The position numbers and the translations under genes are program-made. Below are positions 43,914 to 51,757 of a DNA stretch of 64,000 bases, piece after piece. Below the pieces are notes generated by a model. The model saw only the letters and a program-made list of their open reading frames with translations, was not told the DNA's origin and made no database searches. The stretch lies in assembly GCA_963778025.1 (NCBI GenBank), contig CAVZTA010000003.1:124001-188000 (forward strand), written 5' to 3'. This stretch comes from CAVZTA01 sp963778025 (lineage in GTDB: Bacteria; Chloroflexota; Limnocylindria; Limnocylindrales; CSP1-4). The first letter of the stretch is position 1. Each line of letters opens with the position of its first letter.

Positions 43914-44472
43914 ATGGGCCGGCTGATCTATTCGTTCAACGTGTCGCTCGATGGGTACATCGAGACGGTCGACAAGTCGCTCGACTGGAGCCTCATCTCC
44001 GACGAGGTCCATGGCTATTTCAACGACCAGACGCGGGCGCTCGACGCGTCGCTCTACGGCCGGCGCCTGTGGGACCTCATGAGCGGCCACTGGCCGACCG
44101 CCGAGGACGACCCCGACAGCAACGAGGTGATGCGCGACTTCGCGCGTGTGTGGAACGCCACGCCGAAGATCGTGTTCTCGAGGACGCTCGACCACGTGGA
44201 CCACGGTGCCCGTCTCGCGAAGGGCGATGTCGGCGATGAGTTGGCCAAGGTCCGGCGCGAGTTCGACGGCGATCTCGAGGTCGGTGGCGCGAACCTCGCC
44301 GCGCAGTTCATCGAGCGCGGACTGGTCGACGAGTACCGCTTGATGATCCATCCCGTCGCCATCGGCGGCGGCACCCCGTTCTGGCCGGCCGGCCAGCGAC
44401 CTCAGCCTCCGCGAGACGGACTCCCGGACCTTCTCGAACGGCTGCCGCCTCCTGACGTACGTGCCCGCCTGA
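43914..44472 (+). CDS. Dihydrofolate reductase / RibD C-terminal-like protein (one frameshift)
   Basis: About 185 residues when one C near 44398 is removed, giving the end DLSLRETDSRTFSNGCRLLTYVPA in place of a run-on. Core motifs: MGRLIYSFNVSLDGYIE (strand 1 and NADPH loop), ALLYGRRLWD-like SLYGRRLWDLMSGHW, KIVFSRTLDHVDHG, DLEVGGANLAAQFIERGLVDEYRLMIHPVAIGGGTPFW. Members act as uncharacterised NADPH-dependent reductases in the cytosol. It lies between paaD and the hydroxyacyl-CoA dehydrogenase but has no known role in that pathway. GGAGG precedes the ATG. Confidence 0.8.
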
Positions 44473-44478
44473 GCCGCC

Positions 44479-44484
44479 TACCAT
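44479..44484 (+). promoter_or_regulatory. Leaderless -10 box of the hydroxyacyl-CoA dehydrogenase gene
   Basis: TACCAT ends 6 nt before the ATG at 44491, so transcription would begin at or next to the start codon. This suggests a promoter inside the paa region, separate from the one at 40549. Confidence 0.4.
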
Positions 44485-44490
44485 CGACCG

Positions 44491-45587
44491 ATGGCAGGCG
44501 AGATCGCCGTCGTCGGCGTCGTGGGCGCAGGGACGATGGGCGCCGGCATCGGGCAGGTCGCGCTCGAGGCCGGCCACGAGGTCGTGCTGTACGACGTCGA
44601 CGAGATCGCCCGCGAGCGTGGCGTCCAGCGGATCCGTGATGGCCTCGCGCGGCGCGCCGCCAAGCTGGACCTGGACGCCGACGCGGTCGACGACTGGGTC
44701 GACGGGCGTCTCGCCGACGTGCGCCACGCGCACACCCTCGAGGCGCTGGGCGCGGAGGCAGGGCTCGGGATCGTCTTCGAGGCGGCGGCCGAGCTCCTCG
44801 AGCTCAAGCAGGACGTGTTCCGGGCGCTCGACGCGTCGACGGAGCCCGACGTGATCCTCGCGACCAACACGAGCTCGCTGTCCGTCACCGACATCGCCGG
44901 GGTGTGCGCGACGCCGGAGCGCGTGATCGGCGCGCACTTCTTCAACCCGGCGCCGGTGATGCGCCTCGTCGAGGTGGTCCCGGGAGCGGACACGACGGAG
45001 GCGGTGGCGACGGCCACGATCGATCTGCTCGAGGCGTGGGGCAAGGTCCCGGTGCGCTGCGCCGACGCGCCCGGGTTCATCGTGAATCGCGTGAACCGGC
45101 CGTTCACCATCGAGGCGCTGCGGATCCTGGAGACGGGGGCGGCGACCGTCGAGACGATCGATGCCGCGATGCGCGGCGCCGGCTTCCCGATGGGCCCGTT
45201 CGAGCTGATGGACCTCACGGGCATCGACGTGACGTACGCCGCCGCGACGGCGATCTGGGAGCGTCTCGGCCGCCCCGAGCGACTCCGCCCGTCACCGATC
45301 CAGCAGCGGCTGGTCGATGACGGACGCCTCGGCCGCAAGACCGGACGCGGCTTCTACGATCACGCCACGGGTCGACCGGCGGAGCCGCCGGCGGTCGCCG
45401 CGTCCGAGTCCGCGACCGCGCTGGGTTCCGACGCCGTGGTGCGGCGGATCCGGGGCGCGATCCTCGACGAGGCGCGGTTGCGGCCGCCGAGGGCGTCGCA
45501 TCGGAGGACGACATCGATCTGGCGCTGAGGCTTGGCGCGGCGCATCCCCAGGGTCCGTTCGCGTGGGCCGCCTCCGGCGAACCCTGA
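44491..45587 (+). CDS. 3-hydroxyacyl-CoA dehydrogenase, PaaH-like (one frameshift)
   Basis: NAD-dependent oxidation of 3-hydroxyacyl-CoA; about 365 residues. Cofactor loop GVVGAGTMGAGIGQVALEAGHEV, then VFEAAAELLELKQDVFRALD, NTSSLSVTDIA, GAHFFNPAPVMRLVEVVPG (catalytic His), GKVPVRCADAPGFIVNRVNRPF, and the helical domain AAMRGAGFPMGPFELMDLTGIDV. One base is missing near 45479. Restoring it gives FAAAEGVASEDDIDLALRLGAAHPQGPFAWA, the second 3HCDH C-terminal motif. Consistent with PaaH acting before the thiolase at 46399, but other substrates are possible. Confidence 0.85.
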
Positions 45588-45682
45588 CGCCTGTCACGTC
45601 GCTGTACGGGGAGCGGCGATCCCGCGACCTCGATGCACGGCCGGGCGCGTGACGCTCGCGCGCACGCCCACGAGGCCGTCCG

Positions 45683-46380
45683 ATGCGCTCCATCGCTCGC
45701 TTGCTGATCCCGGTCCTGTCGGTCGTGCTCGCCGCATGCGCCGCGGGCCAGGGGCCGACACCGATCCCGGCGACGCCGATCCCCGACGACGCCGACCGTG
45801 AGCGCGACGGACAGCACGACGACCGGCGCGAGTCAGCCGCCCGTCGCGGGCGCGGACGGCGTGTCGTCGAGCGCCCCGATGGCGTCCGTTCGACCGTCGG
45901 CCCAGGCCGCGTCGCTCGCCGAGACGATGACCGCCGACCCCGAGCTGGAGGCGACGATCCCGCACGCGGTCGGCGACGTCGAGCTCGACGATCTTCAGCC
46001 TCAACGGCAAGGAGTACCTCGCGCGCTCGGCCGACGTGGCCTTGCGCCAGATGATCGGCGAGACCCCGCTCGAGCCGGTCGAGGTGTCGATCGCGCTCGG
46101 CGTCGGCCGCCTGGAAGGGAAGCAGCTGGCGATCGCGGCCTTCCGCTTCCCCGACGTCCCCGAGACGCGACTCCGCGTGCTGTTCCGCGAAGAGCTCCTG
46201 ATGGAGATCCCGGGCGGGGATGTCCGCGAGGCGACGATCGGCGGCCACGGGGTCCAGGTCATCGACGACCCGTCGGACGCGTCGATGCCGACGTATCTGA
46301 TCGTCGAGGGCGACACCGCGCGGGTCGTCCAGGCCTCCGCGGATGACCTCGCGAAGGCGGCGGTCGGCCAGATGCCGTAG
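45683..46380 (+). CDS. Putative lipoprotein of unknown function (two frameshifts)
   Basis: About 230 residues when single extra bases near 45795 and 45990 are removed. A lipoprotein signal (LLIPVLSVVLAACAAG, Cys about 19) leads into a Thr/Ser/Ala linker. A folded domain follows with ELDIFSLNGKEYLARSADVALRQMIGETPLEPVEVSIALG, GRLEGKQLAIAAFRFPDVPET and an ending VIDDPSDASMPTYLIVEGDTARVVQA. I do not recognise a family. The three pieces share continuous third-position GC, so they belong to one gene. Its position between beta-oxidation genes gives no clear function. Confidence 0.6.
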
Positions 46381-46386
46381 GCGCGC

Positions 46387-46392
46387 TACGAT
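46387..46392 (+). promoter_or_regulatory. Leaderless -10 box of the thiolase gene
   Basis: TACGAT, 6 nt before the ATG at 46399, with no Shine-Dalgarno sequence in between. Confidence 0.4.
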
Positions 46393-46398
46393 CGGTGC

Positions 46399-47635
46399 AT
46401 GGCAGGGGTCCCCGATCGTGGCGCGCGTGAGGCGTGGATCGTCGATGCGGTGCGGACGCCCATCGGCCGCTACGGTGGTGCGCTGGCCTCGGTCCGTCCC
46501 GACGACCTCGCCGCGCTCGTCATCCGGTGCCTCGTCGACCGGACGCGCATCGACCCCGCCCTGATCGAGGACGTCATCCTCGGCTGCGCGAACCAGGCGG
46601 GCGAGGACAATCGCTCCGTCGCGCGGATGGCGGCGTTGCTCGCCGGGCTCCCGGTGGAGGTCGCGGGCCAGACCGTGAACCGGCTGTGCGGCTCGGGGCT
46701 GCAGGCGATCAACTCGGCGGCCCAGGCGATCTGGGCCGACGAGGGCGACGTGTTCATCGCGGGCGGGGTCGAGTCGATGACCCGGGCGCCGTACGTGATG
46801 CTCAAGCCCTCGGCCGGCTACGAGCGCGGCGAGCACCAGCTCGTCGACACCACGCTCGGCTGGCGGTTCGTCAACCCGAAGCTCGCCGCGCTCCATCACC
46901 CGTACTCGATGGGCGAGACGGCCGAGAACGTGGCCGACCGGTGGTCGGTGGATCGTGCTCGCCAGGACGCGTTCGCGGCGGAGAGCCAGCGGCGCGCGGT
47001 GCAAGCGATCGAGGCGGGGCGGTTCGACACGCAGCTGGTGCCCGGTGACCGTGCCCTCGGCGAAGGGCGAGGAGACCGTCGTGACGCGGGACGAGCATCC
47101 ACGGGCCGGGACGACGGCCGAGGGGCTGGCGAAGCTCAAGCCCGCCTTCCGCGACGGCGGGTCGGTCACGGCCGGGAACAGCTCGGGCATCAACGACGGT
47201 GCGTCGGTGGCGCTGCTGGTGGCGGCGGATCGGGCGCGCGAGCTGGGGCTGCGGCCGATGGCGCGCGTCGTGGCCAGCGCGGTCGCGGGCGTGGATCCAG
47301 CGGTCATGGGCATCGGGCCGGTGCCGGCGACGCGGAAAGCGCTGTCGCGGGCCGGCCTCTCGGTCGACGATCTCGATGTGGTCGAGCTCAACGAGGCGTT
47401 CGCCTCGCAATCGGTCGCGTGCATCGACGAGCTCGGGCTCGATCCCGCCAGGGTCAATCCGAACGGCGGCGCGATCGCCCTCGGGCATCCGCTGGGGATG
47501 AGCGGAGGGCGGCTGGTGACGATGCTCGTCCACGAGCTGGCGCGGACCGGCGGACGCTACGGCCTGGCGACGATGTGTATCGGCGTCGGCCAGGGCATCG
47601 CCACGGTCGTCGAGCGGATCGAGGATCCCGCGTGA
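46399..47635 (+). CDS. Thiolase family protein, acetyl-CoA acetyltransferase (one frameshift)
   Basis: About 411 residues after removing one C near 47042, where frames join LVPVTVPSAKGEETVVTRDEHPR. The catalytic set is complete: acylated Cys in NRLCGSGLQAINSA, NEAFASQ with the Asn-Glu-Ala motif, GGAIALGHPLGMSGGR with the His, and the final Cys in GLATMCIGVGQG. Performs thiolysis at the end of beta-oxidation. It may serve the phenylacetate route as PaaJ (3-oxoadipyl-CoA thiolase), but degradative acetoacetyl-CoA thiolase is equally consistent. GTGA overlap with the patatin gene. Confidence 0.88.
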
Positions 47636-48627
47636 GCCGCGCGCTGGTCCTCGGCGGTGGCGGGGTCGCCGGCATCGCGTGGGAGCTCGGCGTGCTGCGC
47701 GGGCTGGAAGAGGCGGGCGTCCCGGCTCGGGACTGGTCGCTGGTCGTCGGGACATCGGCCGGCGCGATCGTCGGCGCGCGGATCCTTGCCGACCCGGACC
47801 TCGAACGGTGGTACGCGCACGAGACGCGCCCGTATGCCCCCGAGGACCGCGCGCTGGTCCAGGCGCTGGGCGGGCGCGTGGGTGTGGCCGCGATGGCCGC
47901 GGGTCGACGCCGGCCGCTCGGCTGGGTGCCCAGCGCATGGCTCCTCTGCCGCACGGCCGAGGCGATGGTCCGGCGCGCGGCCCGGCCACCTCGCGGCGCC
48001 TCGACACCGGCGACGGGCGGCCGTGAGATCGCGCCGGGCGACGATCGGCTGATCGGGCTCGGGTCGATCGCGCGAGCCGCGCGGACGCCGCATGAGGAGG
48101 CATTCCTCCACACGATCCGCACGTACATCGCGCCGGCGGTCGAATGGTCGGACCGGCTCGTCGTGACCGCGGTGGATGCGACCGACGGCTCGACCGTGGT
48201 CATCGACGCCGGGTGCGGCGCGCCGCTGCTGCAGGCGGTCGCTGCGAGCGCTGCCGTGCCGATCCTGTTCCCACCGGTCCGCACGATGGGCCGGTCCTGG
48301 ATCGACGGCGGCATGTCGTCGCTCGTCCACGTGGACCTGGCGGCCGACGCCGACGAGATCGTGGTCCTCGCGCCATTGGACGTGGGCGTGCGCCGGGAGG
48401 TCGAGGCCCTGCAAGCGGCCGGCAAGCGGGTCCAGCTCATCGTGCCCGGTCCGGATGCGGCCTCGGTGATGGGCTTCGGGACCGGGTTGCTGGATCCTGC
48501 GCGCCGTCCGGCGGCGGCTCGCGCGGGCCGCGAGGACGGCCTGCGCGCCGGGCGAGAGGTGCTGGCGGCCCGCGGTGAGGCGGCTCCGCCGTCAGCGGTC
48601 GAGGGCGGCGAGCGCTCGGTCGCCTGA
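47632..48627 (+). CDS. Patatin-like phospholipase family protein
   Basis: 331 residues. The Gly-rich oxyanion loop LGGGGVAGIAWELGVLRGL, nucleophile GTSAGAIVGAR (Ser of GxSxG) and the DGG motif WIDGGMSSLV (catalytic Asp) are intact, so lipid acyl hydrolase activity is expected. No signal peptide. GTG start at 47632 overlapping the thiolase stop; the thiolase frame happens to run on into this gene because of the upstream frameshift. Role may be release of fatty acids for beta-oxidation, which is inference. Confidence 0.85.
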   Translation: MSRALVLGGGGVAGIAWELGVLRGLEEAGVPARDWSLVVGTSAGAIVGARILADPDLERWYAHETRPYAPEDRALVQALGGRVGVAAMAAGRRRPLGWVPSAWLLCRTAEAMVRRAARPPRGASTPATGGREIAPGDDRLIGLGSIARAARTPHEEAFLHTIRTYIAPAVEWSDRLVVTAVDATDGSTVVIDAGCGAPLLQAVAASAAVPILFPPVRTMGRSWIDGGMSSLVHVDLAADADEIVVLAPLDVGVRREVEALQAAGKRVQLIVPGPDAASVMGFGTGLLDPARRPAAARAGREDGLRAGREVLAARGEAAPPSAVEGGERSVA

Positions 48628-48757
48628 GGTCCGGACCGCGGTGTCCTTCCCGGTTCCGATGCGCGCCGAGGTGCTCTCCCCGGGTCCCCGCCGGGCGGGT
48701 AGCACGAACGGGCGATGGCCGTCACGCAGGCGACACGCGACGATATCGGCACACCGC

Positions 48758-48786
48758 TTGTCGAAACTCGTTGCACTGCATACGAT
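48758..48786 (+). promoter_or_regulatory. Promoter of the HesB/IscA gene
   Basis: TTGTCG (48758-48763), 17-bp spacer, TACGAT (48781-48786). Transcription would start near 48793, giving a leader of about 65 nt that ends in AGGAGG before the ATG. Confidence 0.55.
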
Positions 48787-48856
48787 TCACCCGTCCGTCG
48801 GAGGTCGTTCGGCGGACCTCCACGCGCGCAACCCGTCCCAAGGAGGACGCCCACCG

Positions 48857-49237
48857 ATGATCGAGTCCCAGCCCACCGTCCTGTCGCTGACCGACGCCGC
48901 GGCTGTCAAGCTGCAGGAGCTCACGAAGGACGAGGCGAGCGCCGAGATCGGCCTGCGCGTCTACGTGTACTCCGGCGGCTGCTCCGGATATCGCTACGGG
49001 ATGATGCTCGAGGACGCGCCCACGTCCGACGACCAGGTCCTCCAGGCGAACGGCGTCAAGGTCTACGTCGACGGCAACAGCATGCCGCTGCTCATGGGGA
49101 GCCAGATCGACTACGTCGATACCCTGATGGGCGCGGGCTTCACCGTGAACAACCCGAATGCGGTCTCCGGTTGCGGCTGCGGCTCCAGCTTCCGCACCGC
49201 CGACGACTCGGGTGCGCCGCGGAGCTGCTCGCACTGA
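48857..49237 (+). CDS. HesB/IscA/ErpA family iron-sulfur cluster carrier
   Basis: A-type Fe-S carrier of 126 residues. The three ligand cysteines are present: GGCSGYRYGM and the C-terminal SGCGCGSSF. LTDAAAVKLQELTK, LRVYVYSGGCSG and GSQIDYVDTLMGAGFTVNNPNA follow the family pattern. Ends with a 12-residue polar tail after the cysteine motif. Good AGGAGG ribosome site 9 nt before the ATG at 48857, its own promoter upstream and a strong terminator downstream, so a single-gene transcript. No suf or isc genes are in the window. Confidence 0.92.
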   Translation: MIESQPTVLSLTDAAAVKLQELTKDEASAEIGLRVYVYSGGCSGYRYGMMLEDAPTSDDQVLQANGVKVYVDGNSMPLLMGSQIDYVDTLMGAGFTVNNPNAVSGCGCGSSFRTADDSGAPRSCSH

Positions 49238-49278
49238 CCCGCCGGGGCGTTCCAGACGCGCCCCACCCACGCACCAGC

Positions 49279-49304
49279 GAAGCCGCCGGACATCCGGCGG
49301 CTTC
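49279..49304 (+). terminator. Rho-independent-type terminator after the HesB gene
   Basis: GAAGCCGCCGG and CCGGCGGCTTC pair perfectly (11 bp) around an ACAT loop, followed by TTCGTGT. Lies 42 nt after the stop codon and is the best terminator in the window. Confidence 0.8.
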
Positions 49305-49323
49305 TTCGTGTCACCGCCGGACC

Positions 49324-49425
49324 GGCGCTCCTCGGTCGGGCCACCACCGGGTGGTGGATGCGGCGGCCGGACGGGGGCTCCTCCGTCGGGGCCACCACCG
49401 GGCGGTGGAGGACGCCGAACGCGCC
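49324..49425. repeat. Two-copy 51-bp tandem repeat, each with a 17-bp palindrome
   Basis: Two imperfect copies in direct orientation share GCTCCTC, GTCGGG and CCACCACCGGG. Each contains a palindrome: CCACCACCGGGTGGTGG (49341-49357, perfect arms) and CCACCACCGGGCGGTGG (49392-49408). Start distance is 51 bp, the same interval seen in the array at 5343. Confidence 0.6.
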
Positions 49426-49592
49426 TCCTCTGAGCGGCCGGATCCACGTCTCGCCGCGGCGAATGCGACGGGCTGGGCCGCGCCGAGCCGGAGGACCGAG
49501 CGGCGCGGCGGGTTCGAACCGGCCGGGACATAGACTGTCGGCCGATCCCGGCAGCGCAGCAACGCCGATCGCCGGATCCGTAGCCAGGCGTC

Positions 49593-50384
49593 ATGGAGAT
49601 CCCGCTCTTCCCCCTGCACACCGTCCTGTTCCCGGGCGTCGCGCTGCCGCTGCACATCTTCGAGGAGCGCTACCGGCTGATGATCGCGCGGTGCCTGGAG
49701 ACCCAGACACCGTTCGGGGTCGTGCTCATCCGCGATGGGCGCGAGGTGGGTGGCGGGCAGCTGTCGATCGCCGGCGTCGGGACGTTCGCCGCGATCCGTG
49801 AGTCCGAGAAGCTCCCGGACGGTCGCTACGAGGTCCTGGCGGTCGGCGTCGGGCGGTTCGCGGTCCGCGAGGTCGACACCGATCGCGAGCCGTATCTCGT
49901 GGCCACGGTGGACCCGCTGGTCGAGCGCTCCGAGGACCCCGAGGAGGCGCGTCGCATGGTCCGGCGCACGACGCGCCGGTTCGTCGAGTACCTGCATCTC
50001 GTCCGGCCGCGCGACGGCGAGGACGGCGGTGAGCTCGACGTCCGCCTGGAGGTGGAGATCGGCGACGAGGGCGAGACCGAAGCCGAGGACGAAGAGGGGA
50101 TCAGCATCGACACCGATGCGGTCGTCGCGGGCGACGACGATGAGCCCGAGCGCGGCATCGTCCGCCGCATCCGGGTGCCCGACGATCCGGGGACGCTCGC
50201 GCACCTCCTGTCGGGCATCGTCCAGATCGACCTCGTCCAGAAGCAGGCGCTGCTCGAGGCCGATACGGTGGAGGAGCGGCTCGCCGGCCTGGAGGCCGTG
50301 CTGGACCAGGAGCTCCTGCTGCTGGGGCGGCGGTTGCGCCGGTTCGAGCCCGATGCCCGCGCGGTGGACCAGCGCCGCAACTAG
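49593..50384 (+). CDS. LON peptidase substrate-binding (N-terminal) domain protein
   Basis: 263 residues made of a stand-alone LON-N domain (PUA-like) with no ATPase or protease part. The head is characteristic: IPLFPLHTVLFPGVALPLHIFEERYRLMIARCLE, followed by FGVVLIRDGREVGG, YEVLAVGVGRFAV and the C-terminal helices VEERLAGLEAVLDQELLLLGRRL. A very acidic insertion (residues about 155-185, GDEGETEAEDEEG) is unusual. Likely binds unfolded proteins or a ligand; function not known. Start at 49593 fits the usual MEIPLFPL beginning. Confidence 0.85.
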   Translation: MEIPLFPLHTVLFPGVALPLHIFEERYRLMIARCLETQTPFGVVLIRDGREVGGGQLSIAGVGTFAAIRESEKLPDGRYEVLAVGVGRFAVREVDTDREPYLVATVDPLVERSEDPEEARRMVRRTTRRFVEYLHLVRPRDGEDGGELDVRLEVEIGDEGETEAEDEEGISIDTDAVVAGDDDEPERGIVRRIRVPDDPGTLAHLLSGIVQIDLVQKQALLEADTVEERLAGLEAVLDQELLLLGRRLRRFEPDARAVDQRRN

Positions 50385-50460
50385 CCTCGCTCGCGCCGGT
50401 CGATCCTCCGCACGACCCGCATCCCGCCTCCACGAGCCCTCCATACACGTCCCTGACGCT

Positions 50461-50510
50461 GTGGACATCGACGCCGGAGGGCGTCGCGAAGGATCGAAAG
50501 GATCGTCCAC
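50461..50510 (+). promoter_or_regulatory. Hairpin leader that pairs next to the start codon
   Basis: GTGGAC (50461-50466) can pair with GTCCAC (50505-50510), the six bases directly before the ATG. Between them CGACGCC/GGCGTCG (50469-50475 and 50480-50486) forms a 7-bp hairpin with a GGAG loop. The AAAGGA ribosome site lies inside the outer loop, so translation could be gated by structure. Confidence 0.45.
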
Positions 50511-50987
50511 ATGAACTGGGGTTTCTTCACCCGCGTGGTGCTCGGCATCGCGCTGGTGGTCGGCGTGTTCGCGCTCGGGGCCGGCGTCTACCAGGCGGGG
50601 TTCACGGCCGGGGTCGCCACCGAGGGCACCGTGGCGGTCGCCCCCGCACCGGTCTATGCCGGGTACGGCTGGGGCGTCCACTGGGGCTTCCCGTTCTTCG
50701 GGTTCTTCGGCTTCCTGCTGTTCCTGTTCCTCCTGTTCGGCCTCTTCCGGCTGATCTTCTGGGGCGGTCGAGGCCGCGGTCGGGGCTACGGCTACGGCCC
50801 GGGCTGGGGCTACGGGCCTCGGGATCGCGATCAGGAGCCGGGTGGTTCGGGCGACGGCGGGCGCCGCGGCGGTGATCGGTGGGACGGTCGCGCCCATAGC
50901 GTGTTCGACGAGTGGCATCGCCAGGCGCACGACCCGAACGCCCGACCGACGACGCCTCCGCCGCCGGACGACACGGCGACGCGCTAG
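50511..50987 (+). CDS. Small membrane protein rich in Gly, Phe and Tyr, upstream of a two-component system
   Basis: 158 residues, no recognised family. Helix 1 (residues 5-27, VVLGIALVVGVFALGAGVYQAGF), an aromatic stretch YAGYGWGVHWGFPFFGFFGF, helix 2 (about 60-82, LLFLFLLFGLFRLIFW), a Gly/Arg/Tyr repeat (GRGRGRGYGYGPGWGYG) and a polar acidic tail with VFDEWHRQAHDP. Similar small proteins often precede envelope-stress two-component genes in GC-rich bacteria, so it may be a target or co-sensor of the next two genes. The tail resembles a SHOCT-like region only weakly. Confidence 0.6.
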   Translation: MNWGFFTRVVLGIALVVGVFALGAGVYQAGFTAGVATEGTVAVAPAPVYAGYGWGVHWGFPFFGFFGFLLFLFLLFGLFRLIFWGGRGRGRGYGYGPGWGYGPRDRDQEPGGSGDGGRRGGDRWDGRAHSVFDEWHRQAHDPNARPTTPPPPDDTATR

Positions 50988-51001
50988 GTCGTCGCTCCTT
51001 C

Positions 51002-51034
51002 GGCCCCGGGCGCCCTGAGGGGTTCCCCGGGGCC
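51002..51034 (+). terminator. Hairpin after the small membrane protein
   Basis: GGCCCCGGG (51002-51010) pairs with CCCGGGGCC (51026-51034) around a 15-nt loop. It lies just before the -10 box (TAGGAT, 51045-51050) of the next gene, separating the two transcripts at least in part. Confidence 0.5.
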
Positions 51035-51058
51035 GCCGCGTCCCTAGGATGTCGCTCG

Positions 51059-51757
51059 ATGAAGACCATCCTCGTCGTCGACGACGAGCCGAAGATCGTC
51101 GCCCTCGCGCGGGACTACCTGGAACACGCCGGGTTCACCGTCCTGACGGCGGTCGACGGTCGCTCGGCGGTCGAGACCATCCACCGGCGGCACCCGGATC
51201 TCGTGGTGCTCGACCTCGGGCTGCCGCAGCTCGACGGCCTCGACGTGACCCGCGAGATCCGCCGCACCTCGTCGCTGCCCATCGTGATGCTCACCGCGCG
51301 CGACGACGAGCTGGACAAGCTCCTGGGCCTCGAGCTGGGTGCCGACGACTACCTCACCAAGCCGTTCAGCCCGCGCGAGCTCGTCGCGCGGGTCAAGGCC
51401 GTCCTGCGCCGGACGGAGCAGGCCGGCGCGCCGTCCGAGGTCCTGCGCAGCGGCGGCCTGACCATCGACGTCCCGCGCCACCGGGTCGAGGTCGACGGGC
51501 GCGTCGTGGAGCTCACGCCCACCGAGTTCGAGCTCCTCCTCGCGCTCGCCCGCCAGCCCGGGCGGATCCTCACCCGGTCGCAGCTCCTCGACGCCATCCA
51601 CGGCATCGCCTACGAGGCCTACGAACGGGCGATCGACTCCCACGTGAAGAACCTGCGCCGCAAGCTCGAGCCCGAGCCCTCGACGCCGCGCTACGTGCTC
51701 ACCGTCCACGGCGTCGGCTATCGCCTGGCCGACGAGCGCGACGCGGCACTCGCCTGA
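51059..51757 (+). CDS. OmpR/PhoB family response regulator
   Basis: 232 residues. Receiver: ILVVDDEPKIVALARDYLEHAGF, phospho-acceptor in LVVLDLGLPQLDG, MLTARDDE, and Lys in DDYLTKPFSPREL. DNA-binding domain: LTPTEFELLLALARQPGRILTRSQLLDAIHG and HVKNLRRKLEPEPSTPRYVLTVHGVGYRLA. TAGGAT (51045-51050) ends 8 nt before the ATG, so the transcript is almost leaderless. TGATG junction with the kinase gene. Confidence 0.92.
   Translation: MKTILVVDDEPKIVALARDYLEHAGFTVLTAVDGRSAVETIHRRHPDLVVLDLGLPQLDGLDVTREIRRTSSLPIVMLTARDDELDKLLGLELGADDYLTKPFSPRELVARVKAVLRRTEQAGAPSEVLRSGGLTIDVPRHRVEVDGRVVELTPTEFELLLALARQPGRILTRSQLLDAIHGIAYEAYERAIDSHVKNLRRKLEPEPSTPRYVLTVHGVGYRLADERDAALA

Larger units (their letters stand above)
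49238..49592. other. 355-nt intergenic region: terminator, 51-bp tandem repeat, no gene
   Basis: Contains the terminator at 49279-49304 and the repeat pair at 49324-49425. At the end is TAGCCA (49581-49586), 6 nt before the LON-domain ATG, a weak -10 candidate. No open frame with coding character. Confidence 0.5.

Noticed and set aside
46399..48627. Thiolase-patatin fusion protein
   Set aside because: The frame continues into the patatin gene only because of the insertion near 47042; the thiolase C-terminus with its catalytic residues lies in another frame and stops at 47635.
49158..49433. Small Gly/Pro-rich frame covering the 51-bp repeat
   Set aside because: It begins inside the HesB gene in another frame and runs through a strong terminator; no ribosome site.
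49505..49530. GGTTCGAACC, resembling a tRNA T-loop
   Set aside because: It is simply a palindrome. No acceptor, D or anticodon arms can be drawn around it and no tRNA was found anywhere in the window.
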